In this document: positions 19,793 to 29,392 of the stretch, one piece after another | Layout: each line of letters starts with the position of its first letter | Numbering within the stretch: the first letter of the stretch is position 1 | DNA from: a virus | IMG/VR virus record: IMGVR_UViG_3300032087_001235 | Location: 1-31,273 of that record | DNA length: 31,273 bases | Direction: 5' to 3' (one strand) | Notes under the pieces: model-generated | What the model saw: the letters and a program-made list of their open reading frames with translations, nothing else | The model's database searches: none | What the model was told of the DNA's origin: nothing | Made by a program: the position numbers and the translations under genes

Positions 19793-22054
19793 TTACTCCT
19801 GTGAATTGGCTTCTAATGCCGCAAGGCGGGTTTCAAGGTCTTCAATTTTTCTATGTGCATCCTGCAATGCCGCTACCAGTACAGGCGTGATGCGTCCGTA
19901 GTCCATTGACCACATATCATCCTCACTGTCGCCCTTGCTCACAGCCTCTGGCACAATCTCTTCCATTTCCTGTGCGATAAAACCGTGAACAGCATCAGCG
20001 TCAGGGTCAGCCTTCCATCTGTGCGATACAGGGTTCATAGCCATCAGCATATCTGTGGCGTGGTCAATAGGCTCAATGGCAGTCTTCAAGCGGATATCTG
20101 AAGTGGTGTTATAGGTTGTGCCTGAACCAGTGACGGAAATAGACCCGACCGTTGTGCCGTCTTTCTTAAACCCGGCAATGTCGCCATCGTTGGTTGTGCG
20201 ATTAAGATTAAGAGGCTCGTCAGAATCTCTTGTAACAATTAGCGATGAGCCGTTAAAATAACGCAGTCCTTCATCAGTTGTCCACGATGTATTGCTTGTC
20301 CCAACCAGCAGATTGCCACTGCTGTCGATACGCATACGTTCTGTGTTTGATGCGCCAGTGCCAAAAACCAAACCTTGTGCGCCGCCAGCACCACCATCAA
20401 AGGATGCGATTGAAGCGTTGACGTTGTTACCCTCGGCAAAACAAATAGCGTTGCTGAAATTGCCGCCTGTCGTGGCAGAATCAAACTTCAGTGCAAAGTC
20501 AGTGACGGTATCAGACAATGCTGATGCGTTGCTTGCGTTTCCTGAAATGTGCAATTTTGTTGAAGGCGAACTCGTCCCCAGCCCTAATCGCTGTGTGGAC
20601 GCATCCCAGTACAGACCTTGCGTTGTGCCGTCATCGGCGTAGAAGCTGATATCGCCGCCGGAATTTACAAGCAATCTATCAATCATTGCTGGCGCAGAAC
20701 TAGCGGTTCTAATCTTAAAGTCACCGGTATTTGTGCCAGTGCGAATTCCTACCAATTCAGTTGAGCCAGAATTACTGCCAGCCACAGTGCTATTTGCAAA
20801 CTTTAACGTAGTAGCAGTGTTTGTGGCTGTTGCATTATTACGCAATTCAAGCACGTCAACTTCTGCTCCAGAAGATGTGCGTGTAAGGGCATTTGCACCA
20901 CCATCAACCGTCAGCCCATCAGCCGTCACCGTGCCAGTGATGTTGATGTCGCCAGTGCCAGTGATGTCGTTGCCGTTGGTGTCAAGGTTGCCGCCAAGCT
21001 GGGGCGTGGTGTCGCCCACTAGGTCAGGTGATGCCGTATTCCAGGCAGAGCCATCATAAACTTTCAGGGCGTTGATGGTGGTGTTAAAGTACAAGTCACC
21101 AGCATTCAGCGCATCGCCATCGTTGTCTGTGCTTGGGTCGCTGGATTTTGCCCCCAAGTATGTGTCATCAAAGTTGTCCAAAGCCGCAGCCGCTGCCGTA
21201 GCCGATGATGCCGCCGCTGTAGCTGATGATGCCGCTGCCGTGGCAGAGGTTGAGGCATTTGATGCCTGGGTTGATGCCGTTGATGCACTTGATGCCGATG
21301 CCGTTGCACTGTTGGCTGATGCTGTTGCACTGGTGGCCGAGGCTGTAGCACTGGTCGCCGCATTGGTCGCGCTGGTAGTCGCAGCCGCAGCATCCACAAT
21401 CAGGTCATATTTTGCACTGTTTGCATTTGTTGTAAGTGGCTGGGAACCAGAGCTTGTGTGGGCAGTATTAACAATAAAGATGTTGTTGGTGCTGGTGTCC
21501 TTAACCAGGTCACGTTGCGCATAGGCTGTTGAAGCGGCCCAATCGCCCCTAAACGTGCCAATCTCCTGCGTAACAGCAAGTTCACCACTGCTGTCAAAAG
21601 CAAAAACTTTGTTAGCTCTGTCGGTTGCACCAACCGTGAACTCTGTTGAGGTCATCGTGTTTGTGCGGGACAGTTTGATGGAGCGGTTGACCTCATCCTG
21701 CGTGTCCTGTGAAAGCAGGGTCAGCTTGTCCAGCGCATCTTCATGGCTTGCCGCTGGGAATGGGTCGTTTGGAGTGTAGTCCGTAAGCTGGGTCTGAGCA
21801 GTCTCGCGCAGAAGAACAACAGTGGTGCCGCTGGCCGGAGCCGTGACAAACGTAATGTTGCCGCCGCTTGCACCTCCAACGCCGGAAACGGTATAGTCTG
21901 TTGTCTTGGTCTGGACAGATTCAGCACCAGTCGCGTTTGTACGCACAATGACGGTAATGTCATCGTCATCAAAGATTTTGAATCCGTAGGCAAAGACCGT
22001 AGTTGAGCCATCGCCGGAATAGCTGTTTCTGGTGGTTGTGCTGCTAACTGTCAT
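19793..22054 (-). CDS. Tail fibre with C-terminal S74 intramolecular chaperone
   Basis: 753 residues. The N-terminal 140 residues are T7-tail-fibre-like (YSGDGSTTVFAYGFKIF, VLLRETAQTQLTDY, HEDALDKLTLLSQDTQDEVNRSI) for attachment to the tail. Then an Ala/Ser/Thr-rich stalk (about 215-295) of SATASATS-type units, and beta-helix-like repeats. C-terminus about 640-753: SDIRLKTAIEPIDHATDMLMAMNPVSHRWK, AVHGFIAQEMEEIVPEAV, YGRITPVLVAALQDAHRKIEDLETRL, the peptidase S74 auto-cleaving chaperone with a coiled coil. Preceded by GGAG and its own promoter-like site. Confidence 0.92.
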   Translation of the reverse strand: MTVSSTTTRNSYSGDGSTTVFAYGFKIFDDDDITVIVRTNATGAESVQTKTTDYTVSGVGGASGGNITFVTAPASGTTVVLLRETAQTQLTDYTPNDPFPAASHEDALDKLTLLSQDTQDEVNRSIKLSRTNTMTSTEFTVGATDRANKVFAFDSSGELAVTQEIGTFRGDWAASTAYAQRDLVKDTSTNNIFIVNTAHTSSGSQPLTTNANSAKYDLIVDAAAATTSATNAATSATASATSATASANSATASASSASTASTQASNASTSATAAASSATAAASSATAAAAALDNFDDTYLGAKSSDPSTDNDGDALNAGDLYFNTTINALKVYDGSAWNTASPDLVGDTTPQLGGNLDTNGNDITGTGDINITGTVTADGLTVDGGANALTRTSSGAEVDVLELRNNATATNTATTLKFANSTVAGSNSGSTELVGIRTGTNTGDFKIRTASSAPAMIDRLLVNSGGDISFYADDGTTQGLYWDASTQRLGLGTSSPSTKLHISGNASNASALSDTVTDFALKFDSATTGGNFSNAICFAEGNNVNASIASFDGGAGGAQGLVFGTGASNTERMRIDSSGNLLVGTSNTSWTTDEGLRYFNGSSLIVTRDSDEPLNLNRTTNDGDIAGFKKDGTTVGSISVTGSGTTYNTTSDIRLKTAIEPIDHATDMLMAMNPVSHRWKADPDADAVHGFIAQEMEEIVPEAVSKGDSEDDMWSMDYGRITPVLVAALQDAHRKIEDLETRLAALEANSQE

Positions 22055-22071
22055 TTCTGTCTCCTACAGTA

Positions 22072-22100
22072 TTTATACCGCATTTTGCGTATTATCTCAA
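22072..22100 (-). promoter_or_regulatory. Predicted promoter before the tail-fibre gene
   Basis: On the minus strand: TTGAGA (22100-22095), 17-bp spacer, TATAAA (22077-22072). It lies in the only gap of the downstream late genes, with a small CGCA/TGCG hairpin in the spacer. It could boost fibre and lysis-gene expression; the operon promoter lies far upstream. Confidence 0.6.
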
Positions 22101-24610
22101 AATCTAGTTGCCGACTGGGATGGCGGGAAGAAAAACTCTTGCCCCTTCTCTCTTTCAAGCCGCCTTTCCATGCGCCTGAGATAGCCGGGGCTGTTGTGTT
22201 CCATTATGCCGTATATGAACAGGTAGTCCATCGCCGCCCTTGTGTAGAACAAATTTAAAAATGGAGTGTTCTGCATCACCAGCCTTGTTGCCGCTGTGCC
22301 AGCCGGGTCGCCATCGCGGAGTTTTGCGTATAGCTTTAAAACATCACTTGCTGTGCCTATCGTTGGACCAGCAAAGGTTTCAAGTGGACCCTGCCCGTAC
22401 CTGTTAAACTCACCGAAAATAAAGTCACCATATATTCCAGCACCACCACCCTGAACAAAGGCATCAGCAAAGGTTTTCATATCGGTGGGGTTTCTAGGCT
22501 CCCTGCCCTTGATGATGTCTTTCAACGATAGGGCCATGTAGCCCAAAATGGTGGTGCCAACCATTGTCCCAACTATCCCCATAGTGCCGCTCATGCCGCC
22601 ACCATAGCTCTGATATTGGCGCATCATTGTTTTGCTGACATAGGTAATCGGAAACCCTTTTAGCTGCATGAACAGCCTAAGAGCCTCGCCTATAGCCGTG
22701 CCGCGCATGGTGCCAAGATTCATAAATGAACGCTCTCTGGCACCGGGAGTTGGAACAGCCGTGTCAGCCATATCGGCATAATATGAGCCAATCTTGGTCA
22801 TTAGCTTGCTTCTGAACTTATTGCGCATTGATTCGGTAATGTTAAGAGTTCCCTCTTGGTCGCGGATAACTTGGTCTAATCGCGCACCTTCAAGTTTCAT
22901 GGCGAGGTCTGGAAACAAATATGTCCGGCCATCAGGCGCACCCATGTCAACATCCCTGAACAAGTTGAACTCCTGCTCAGTTATTCCAAAGTAGCTTAAG
23001 ATGTCTTGTTGTTTTTTGGGCAGCGTGCGCCACTCACCTTTCGCATAGTCGGCTAGGTCCGTTGCAAGCATTCTTGCCAGACCCACCTTCTGTGCGTTGT
23101 TCCACCAAACCATACCATTGGCCTTGAAAAAGACCCGGTTCATAGCTGATATCATCCCGGGTGCGTTGTCATCCGATGAAAATCTGCCGTGAACATCACC
23201 AGTAAAGTTTTCAACGCCAGTCAAGAGCCTGTAAGCAACTCGCTTTGATTCGGATTTTGATAGCGTGGAGAACACATCTGTCAGGGCTTGGTGATAAGAC
23301 TGGAAAATGTTTCTGTCTGTAACCCTGTTTATTGTCGCCGCCTTAGTTGCGATGTCCGATATCGATGATATCGTTGCAGCTCCAAGTTTTGCCATTTGTT
23401 GTATTTTTCGGAATGAGGAGCCAACAGCGGCTACATCCACACCATAAAATCTGCCATCCTGCGCACCCCTCATTTGAGTTGTACCGTCAAGCTCCTTGAA
23501 ATAGTTTTGTAGAATATTTACGCTGGCTTTTTTGCCCTTGCTTTGAGCAGCTTCTAGTGTTTCTTCAAGAAGCCTCTCAAACATCATCTTTGGATTTGTC
23601 CCAAATGTTTCCATCAAGGCAATGTTCTGTCCATCGTGCAAAAGTGCATCTGTTACAGCTTGTGATAGGGGCTTTCGAGAATACTTTTTGGCATAAGCGT
23701 AACTGCTTGCGCCGTCCTTAAAATGCAAAACACGCTCAGAGGAGAGCTTTTTCGCTAGATTTGCCGGACCCTTGAAGCCAGTTACAGGGTCTGGCATTCC
23801 GTCAATGCCTACCCGTTGGTCTGCCCTCGTAAATTTACCACTTACAATGTTATCCCAAGCGGCTTTTAAAAACTTGTCTTGGTCCTCGCCTGGTTGAAGT
23901 GAACGAAACGTCCTCTCCGCATCAAGCAACGGAAGAATGTCCAGCTTCCATTGCTCGTATCCAGCATCACTCAACAGCATAGAATCGTGAGCCTGACGAA
24001 CAACATACTCAGGCAAGTCATCAATGTCAGCACCAGCCATGTTCTTTCTTGCGAGAGCTGCTTTTTGCACTCTTCTGATAGCCTCTGCTATCCCCCTTGC
24101 TTGAGCATTTTCAGTAACACCAAACCCATCAAATAGTTCACGGTAAACAAGCTCTTCTAGCTGGTCAGACTGAAACAACTTAGCCAAGCCACGCCCCTCT
24201 AGGTCATCAGCAAGCATACCAATGTAAAGTTTTCCGTTGGCCAAAGTCTGAGCATCAATGCTATAGCCGCCGCTTTTCTTTTGCTCGTTAAGAGAGCCAA
24301 CCAATATTGCAGCAAGCTCTTTGGCGGGGTCGGGCGAGTTTATTATTCTTGTTCGGTTTTCGATGTAACGCTTTGCGTTAATCATTCTGTTTCGCTTCTC
24401 AATAGCGGCCTGTTTCTTTGCCATCCGCGATACTTGCCGCGCCCCTTCTAGCAGCTTGTTCATGAGGCTCTGCGTCATAACCTGGGCGTTAGACCTAGAA
24501 AGCTCATCGTTCATAATCATCAGGATGTCATCAATCTCTTCCTTGAGAAGAGGCTTTCCAGCGTTTTCAGCGGCGATACTGATGTCGTTGTAGCAAAGTT
24601 TTATGCTCAT
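22097..24610 (-). CDS. Large internal virion / ejection protein
   Basis: 837 residues from ATG 24610, directly overlapping the stop of the preceding gene (TAATG), with GAGGG upstream. Long helical body (KLLEGARQVSRMAKKQAA, ERLLEETLEAAQSKGKKA), a region FMQLKGFPITYVSKTMMRQYQ and a C-terminal hydrophobic piece (GIVGTMVGTTILGYMALSL, about 670-690). A membrane-inserting helix is expected in T7 gp16-like proteins that build the channel for DNA ejection. I infer that role from order (after gp14/gp15-like genes) and composition. No transglycosylase motif seen. Confidence 0.72.
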   Translation of the reverse strand: MSIKLCYNDISIAAENAGKPLLKEEIDDILMIMNDELSRSNAQVMTQSLMNKLLEGARQVSRMAKKQAAIEKRNRMINAKRYIENRTRIINSPDPAKELAAILVGSLNEQKKSGGYSIDAQTLANGKLYIGMLADDLEGRGLAKLFQSDQLEELVYRELFDGFGVTENAQARGIAEAIRRVQKAALARKNMAGADIDDLPEYVVRQAHDSMLLSDAGYEQWKLDILPLLDAERTFRSLQPGEDQDKFLKAAWDNIVSGKFTRADQRVGIDGMPDPVTGFKGPANLAKKLSSERVLHFKDGASSYAYAKKYSRKPLSQAVTDALLHDGQNIALMETFGTNPKMMFERLLEETLEAAQSKGKKASVNILQNYFKELDGTTQMRGAQDGRFYGVDVAAVGSSFRKIQQMAKLGAATISSISDIATKAATINRVTDRNIFQSYHQALTDVFSTLSKSESKRVAYRLLTGVENFTGDVHGRFSSDDNAPGMISAMNRVFFKANGMVWWNNAQKVGLARMLATDLADYAKGEWRTLPKKQQDILSYFGITEQEFNLFRDVDMGAPDGRTYLFPDLAMKLEGARLDQVIRDQEGTLNITESMRNKFRSKLMTKIGSYYADMADTAVPTPGARERSFMNLGTMRGTAIGEALRLFMQLKGFPITYVSKTMMRQYQSYGGGMSGTMGIVGTMVGTTILGYMALSLKDIIKGREPRNPTDMKTFADAFVQGGGAGIYGDFIFGEFNRYGQGPLETFAGPTIGTASDVLKLYAKLRDGDPAGTAATRLVMQNTPFLNLFYTRAAMDYLFIYGIMEHNSPGYLRRMERRLEREKGQEFFFPPSQSATRF

Positions 24611-26313
24611 TAGCTTGCCCTCACGGCTCTGCCAACGCAAACGGCAGCGGCCTCTGTTGCGGCATCAAAAGAATTTGCCCGTTCAACCAATTCATCAGCG
24701 GCAGAGATAGCCTCCAAAAATTCAGCCGGAACCTCATCAACCTCAGAGAGCGTGTTTATCTGCTCTTGCAACACATCAATCTCTTCCTGAATTGCGTCAA
24801 ACTCAGGGTCTTTGTAATTTGCAGCCTCTGCCTCAATCTCGTCAGAGGTCATGAAGTCATCCCGTGTGCTTTGCAGGTCATAAGTCTTGGAAATCTCGGC
24901 GTTCTTGAAATCCGAAAACTCCTGCTCAGTAAGACCTTCCTTGAAAACCTTGTACGAAATATTTGACGGCACCGCATTTGCCATCTCTTCATAGTTTTTA
25001 ATCACACTGCCGCGCTCGCTTAACAGGGAAAAGAACTGCTCGTCAGTCAAGCCACGATAGTCAATGTCCAAAGCCTCCGCTTCATCGACCAACTGCCCCG
25101 CACGTTCCATCGCAACAACTTGCTCAAGGTCTTCATACTTGTATATTCTGTTTCCAAACTTTTCTTCTCGGAGTGCGTCAAGTAGGTCATTTATAGTAGC
25201 CCTGCTTACACTATCCTCACTCTTGATGTAGCCAGCTTCCTGTGCAGCCTCGGTCAACTCGTCCAAAGTCTTTGCGGTGGCCCGATTGTTACTCACTATG
25301 CCAAAATAAGACCCACCTTTTCCAGCATCGAATATTTGCTTAATCTCACCAATGTCCTTGTCGCCAGTAAATATTTTCCCTTGAGAGCGAATGAATGAAA
25401 GAAGCGACTTTGGCTGTTCCTTCTCAACTAGTGCCGGACGCAAAACAGACGGTATTTTTCTTCCCTTGGGATTGAACTTAAGCTCTCTATTCATTGGGGC
25501 GGCTGGACCCAAGGATAAAACTGGTTGCTGGTCCCTCATAACTGGGTCTGCTTGGGCGATTACCTCAACATCAACCTTTCTGTCACTAACAAGTTGCGAA
25601 ACAGCGGTTCTTGTCAGTGCCTCTCTTGTTGGCAGTTTTGTTCTTGATAGCCTGTCTGACAGCTTGCCGCCAGCAACGTGCAGACCGCCACCAAGGGCCG
25701 AGCCAAAGGTCACATTCAGTAGGGTGTCCATTATGGTGTAGTCATCGTCTTGAAGCAACGCAGATGCGCCAAGCACAATCGGCTCAACAGCGGCCGCGCC
25801 AACCGCGCCCTCCGCTATGCCACGAATAGCCCTAGCTTTTGTAACCCCATGCCTGACAGCCATTGAGGCAAACCTTGCCTGACCAACGACAGGAATAAAC
25901 GCCGAGGCAATGTTTAGCGGGTCCAATGCACTGGCAAGAAACCCAACACCAAGCTGGGAAGCACCCAAACCAAAACTAGGGTTCGCCCTATCCAGCACAA
26001 TCCTCCTGCGCAAACGCTCGTCATAGTCTTGGGCAAGCATGGTCGCCGCGCCCTCATGAATCCCGTCTTGGCCAACCTCAATCGTGGGGCGAAAGAAATC
26101 ACTACGCCGCCACTCGTCTTGGGTCAGCTTGCGCCCCTTATCCTTCTGAACAAAGTAGTCAAAGGCTCGTACACCAGAGTTTAGGGGGTTGTAATGAATT
26201 GTGTCCTGAAAGGTTGCCCCCAAAACATCAAGCGTACCAGCGTTCTGGTAGTCAAAGTAATTTTGCCTTATGAAGGGGTTGTTTACTGGCTCTGGACCGG
26301 GAAGCTCTGCCAT
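24610..26313 (-). CDS. Internal virion protein (ejection complex)
   Basis: 567 residues. N-terminus PVNNPFIRQNYFDYQNAGT, TFQDTIHYNPLNSGVRAFDYF; then LGVGFLASALDPLNIASAFIPVVG (about 118-141) and AEGAVGAAAVEPIVLGASALL, hydrophobic Ala/Gly-rich segments like those in podovirus ejection proteins. C-terminus is Glu/Asp-rich coiled coil (DVLQEQINTLSEVDE) and ends CVGRAVRAS. It joins the next gene without a gap, so the pair may be a split version of a single T7 gp16-like protein. Confidence 0.7.
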   Translation of the reverse strand: MAELPGPEPVNNPFIRQNYFDYQNAGTLDVLGATFQDTIHYNPLNSGVRAFDYFVQKDKGRKLTQDEWRRSDFFRPTIEVGQDGIHEGAATMLAQDYDERLRRRIVLDRANPSFGLGASQLGVGFLASALDPLNIASAFIPVVGQARFASMAVRHGVTKARAIRGIAEGAVGAAAVEPIVLGASALLQDDDYTIMDTLLNVTFGSALGGGLHVAGGKLSDRLSRTKLPTREALTRTAVSQLVSDRKVDVEVIAQADPVMRDQQPVLSLGPAAPMNRELKFNPKGRKIPSVLRPALVEKEQPKSLLSFIRSQGKIFTGDKDIGEIKQIFDAGKGGSYFGIVSNNRATAKTLDELTEAAQEAGYIKSEDSVSRATINDLLDALREEKFGNRIYKYEDLEQVVAMERAGQLVDEAEALDIDYRGLTDEQFFSLLSERGSVIKNYEEMANAVPSNISYKVFKEGLTEQEFSDFKNAEISKTYDLQSTRDDFMTSDEIEAEAANYKDPEFDAIQEEIDVLQEQINTLSEVDEVPAEFLEAISAADELVERANSFDAATEAAAVCVGRAVRAS

Positions 26314-28508
26314 TACTCGCGTCCCTTCTCGGTTTTAATCATATCTCTAAGAGCGTCCCTTCTAAATTTAAGTTGCAGCTTCTCAGCTTCAAATTTTTCA
26401 AACTCACCCGCCGCCTTTGCACGGGATATACTTATCCCACCGTACTCGTCCCTAAGTTTCAGATTGATATTTTCTAACTCCCTCTCCATTTCCTCAATGC
26501 TTTGTGCGCGTTTTTGCTTTTCTGAAATCCTAGAAAGAACCTCAGTAAATGAAAACTTGATTGGTTGGCCTTGTTCGGTTTCAACAATATTGTCCGTATC
26601 GTCAACAAGCACGACTGATGACCTGTCCCCGGTTGTTACCCATCTACCGCCCTGCCTAACATTTTGGGCGTATGTGCTTCTGGATATCTCACCAGTGACA
26701 TCACCCTGATATCTGCCAACCGCAACGTCCTTGAGAGTTTCCGGGTTGTTTAGGATTTGAGTTAGTTCACTTTCAATAGCAGAGGAGCTGTTTTGGTACT
26801 TGCGCGGTAGAATAAAGGGTTCGCTGTTCACGCTAGGGAAAACATACCTGTCCGTAATAATCCGGGCAGCTTTTTTAACAGCCTCACCTTCTTCCTGACC
26901 GCCAAATGCTACAAGATACATGGCCAGTTTGCTAACAGTTTGCTGAACTTGCACCTTGTGGTCGCTGGCATCGCTTGATGTCATGGGGATGGAGCTTACA
27001 TACGGAGCAAGTTCATCGGTCGTCAGCGAAACAATGTTTTGCATTATTTCTTTGCTTATAACCTCTTTGATGCTTTTTTCGTCAGTGGACTGAGATGCCA
27101 GAAGGTCAGCGTTTATGGGGTTGAACGGGTCTGAGGCAACCGATTGCTGGGCAAGGCTAAACCCGTACCGTGGCATAAGAGATAGAACCAGGGTTTCGTT
27201 TGCTTCACCCGCACCCAAAACAAAGTTTCTAAGGCTCTCTATCCTTTCAAGCTCCGACATATCTTTTAAGCCATCTTGAACTTGTTGCACTTGGGCATTT
27301 GTATAGGGGTTTTGTTTAATGCCCATCTGGCTTTGTGTTGCAAGAATCGTCACGGGGGTAACTTCCTTGCCCCTTTTCTGCAACTGCTGCGCAACGTATT
27401 GTGCTGGGTCAGTTTCTATTGCCTCCTCTCTGGCGGCAAACTGCTCAAGAGCCAGCCTCTTGACCTCTGCATTTTCAGCGGCATTGGGTCCGGAAACGGG
27501 CAGATTGTTTATTTCAGCCATAACCTGTAATGCTTGTGGCTCAGTGGCAAAAGACAAGTCATCACTAAGGTCAAACATCTTCCGGCCCACATACGCCCTG
27601 GATTCAAGAGAATTTGCAAGGTCAGGACGATTTACAGCCTCGAATCCACTTATAACAGCCCCAATAGCACCACTGTCTCCAGTAGTGGCCAATTCAGCTA
27701 AAGCGTCATCCTGCTTCGCTTTCAAATCAGCAAGCTGCCCAAACTCCAAATCAGTTATTCTGGACTTAAGGGGTGTTACTAAAGACGACCTCTGACGAGC
27801 GTCCAGTTTCTCAAACTCTCCCTCGCCATTGAGTATTTTGTCTTTTAGAACTTTAAGGTCATCAGCAGTTTTTGAGGGGTCGATAGATGCCGCCAAAATG
27901 TCCCTATTCTGAATCTCAAAATTAACGGATTCTTCACTGTAGTTTAACTTCAACCCAAGCTCTCTACCCGTTGATATAAACTGGTTGATGTCAGCAAGCA
28001 CTGTATCACGCATTTGGACATTCTCTGCGCTGGGCAACAGAGATGCGATTGCCTCGTTGAACTGAGTAGAGCGTTTCTCCTGAAACTTGTTATGGACTTG
28101 AGGCCGAGAAGAAGCCAGCTTTCTATCAAGAAACGACCCAACGTCCGATTTCATCTTTATTTTCTGTGAGCGAGAAAGGTCAAGCGCATCAATCTCTGAG
28201 AGTTTCTTATTCTTGAACTCCCCAAACTCAATCTCAAAACCGCGAACCGATTGTGCCTTTGGGTTTCTTTCAAGCTCACCAGCCTCACGCTCAACTTCGG
28301 CAGTCTTTTCTGCGTAAATGGCTTGTCTTTCAACGTCCCTCTCTGCTTCTAAAAAATTAAACGCAATATCACTAGCAGCTTTGCCTAGTCTTGCACTAGC
28401 CTGGCCCGGCGCGGTAAACGCACCAACATCTGCGCGAGGCGAAAGCTGACCTGTCGCCAACTGTGCGGCTGGTCCCTGTCCTTTATTGTATAGCGGTATC
28501 CTTGGCAT
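26313..28508 (-). CDS. Internal virion protein, gp15-like
   Basis: 731 residues, largely helical and polar with Gln/Glu/Lys coiled coils. The start MPRIPLYNKGQGPAAQLATGQ with RADVGAFTAPGQASARL is typical of gp15-like and related internal core proteins in podoviruses (MPRIPLYN-type leaders). It contains QYVAQQLQKRGKEVTP, PVTILATQSQMGI and a C-terminal EEMERELENINLKLRDEYG. It is likely a core or periplasmic tunnel protein. One-base overlap with the next gene. Confidence 0.76.
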   Translation of the reverse strand: MPRIPLYNKGQGPAAQLATGQLSPRADVGAFTAPGQASARLGKAASDIAFNFLEAERDVERQAIYAEKTAEVEREAGELERNPKAQSVRGFEIEFGEFKNKKLSEIDALDLSRSQKIKMKSDVGSFLDRKLASSRPQVHNKFQEKRSTQFNEAIASLLPSAENVQMRDTVLADINQFISTGRELGLKLNYSEESVNFEIQNRDILAASIDPSKTADDLKVLKDKILNGEGEFEKLDARQRSSLVTPLKSRITDLEFGQLADLKAKQDDALAELATTGDSGAIGAVISGFEAVNRPDLANSLESRAYVGRKMFDLSDDLSFATEPQALQVMAEINNLPVSGPNAAENAEVKRLALEQFAAREEAIETDPAQYVAQQLQKRGKEVTPVTILATQSQMGIKQNPYTNAQVQQVQDGLKDMSELERIESLRNFVLGAGEANETLVLSLMPRYGFSLAQQSVASDPFNPINADLLASQSTDEKSIKEVISKEIMQNIVSLTTDELAPYVSSIPMTSSDASDHKVQVQQTVSKLAMYLVAFGGQEEGEAVKKAARIITDRYVFPSVNSEPFILPRKYQNSSSAIESELTQILNNPETLKDVAVGRYQGDVTGEISRSTYAQNVRQGGRWVTTGDRSSVVLVDDTDNIVETEQGQPIKFSFTEVLSRISEKQKRAQSIEEMERELENINLKLRDEYGGISISRAKAAGEFEKFEAEKLQLKFRRDALRDMIKTEKGRE

Positions 28509-28517
28509 ATCTTAACC

Positions 28518-28967
28518 TTACAACTGTGCTGCCCTTGAGCCACTCTCAAGAAGTGATGCGTAGGCTTGTGTCCTAAATGCGTTAGACCTAGCACGGCCCT
28601 GCGCCCTTGTAAGAGTAGCCGCGCTTTGAGATGCAGTCTGCTCAATCTCACTTGCGTACTGAATCCTGAGAGCGTCCATTTCAGTGCTAAAGTATGTATC
28701 AGCCAATGCTTGCAACGGACTGCCGGACAACTCAATTCCCGATGCCGCTGTCGCAACCTTCTGGGTTGCCGCTAGGCGTTCTGAGTTAGCGCGGAGGTTA
28801 GCCTCTTCTTCTACCTTCCTACGTTGCAGTAGAATAGCCTCATTCTCTGTAACCTGTGCGTTGTATTCCGCAACTCTTCGGGCAGCCTTGGCTGATGCCA
28901 TGTTGCCCTTGAATTGCAATACAGAACTTGCAGCCGCCGCTGATGCTGCAATAACAGGAGCTGCCAT
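28518..28967 (-). CDS. Internal virion protein, gp14-like
   Basis: 149 residues. An Ala-rich N-terminus (AAPVIAASAAAASSVLQFKG) is followed by a long amphipathic helix (AARRVAEYNAQVTENEAILLQRRKVEEEANLRA) and SGIELSGSPLQALADTYFSTEMDALRIQY. The S-G-SPLQxLAD-x-x-x-x-E-x-D-x-L segment is the typical mark of gp14-like internal virion protein B, which is ejected into the outer membrane. The neighbours (gp13/GNAT-like upstream, gp15-like downstream) fit. Confidence 0.85.
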   Translation of the reverse strand: MAAPVIAASAAAASSVLQFKGNMASAKAARRVAEYNAQVTENEAILLQRRKVEEEANLRANSERLAATQKVATAASGIELSGSPLQALADTYFSTEMDALRIQYASEIEQTASQSAATLTRAQGRARSNAFRTQAYASLLESGSRAAQL

Positions 28968-29392
28968 TACACCACCCTCGCAAATCTATAATAGTCAGAC
29001 TTGTCTGGACCAAACATCCTCATCAACCCTTCTTCCTCAAACCCACACCAGTCCGCAAACCTGTAAGCCTTCTCGTCATTCGCGTGAACGCTGGCTTGCA
29101 CTCTCCACAAATCATTGTTTTCCATTATAGTCTCAAAAGCCGCAAGAGTACATCGTGACACAGTAATCGGCATCTTCCGGGCATCCTTTGACAGAACCAT
29201 CCAAACTTCACCAACGCCTTCCCACAGCCTGTAAACACCACCACAAGCCATAACTGTATTGTCATCCAGTAGGCTGAAAGCGGTAAGGCATTCCTCGTGA
29301 TGCACAATCTGAGTTCTGTTTGCGTCAGAAAACTCAAAGTCAGTCTCAATCTGAAACAGGTGCATATTCTTGAATGGCACAAGTCTAGGCAT
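28967..29392 (-). CDS. GNAT-like virion-operon protein (T7 gp13 position)
   Basis: 141 residues. PRLVPFKNMHLFQIETDFEF; ECLTAFSLLDDNTVMACGGVYRLWEGVGEVWMVLSKDA; QASVHANDEKAYRFADWCGFEEEGLMRMFG. The strand-rich core, GGVYRLW, EVWMVLS and a closing ADWCGFEEEGLMR resemble the acetyltransferase (GNAT) fold, as seen in small proteins at the T7 gp13 position. It lies between the nozzle gene and gp14-like gene. It may be enzymatic or a virion assembly protein; substrate not visible. Confidence 0.75.
   Translation of the reverse strand: MPRLVPFKNMHLFQIETDFEFSDANRTQIVHHEECLTAFSLLDDNTVMACGGVYRLWEGVGEVWMVLSKDARKMPITVSRCTLAAFETIMENNDLWRVQASVHANDEKAYRFADWCGFEEEGLMRMFGPDKSDYYRFARVV

Noticed and set aside
21106-21399. 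97-residue minus-strand open frame rich in Pro, Gln, Arg and His within the tail fibre
   Set aside because: Out-of-frame reading of the Ala/Ser/Thr stalk repeats; no ribosome site.
21180-21400. Possible CRISPR or tandem repeat array in the fibre
   Set aside because: The repeats are short GATGCC-type units in frame, encoding an Ala/Ser/Thr stalk; no regular spacers.
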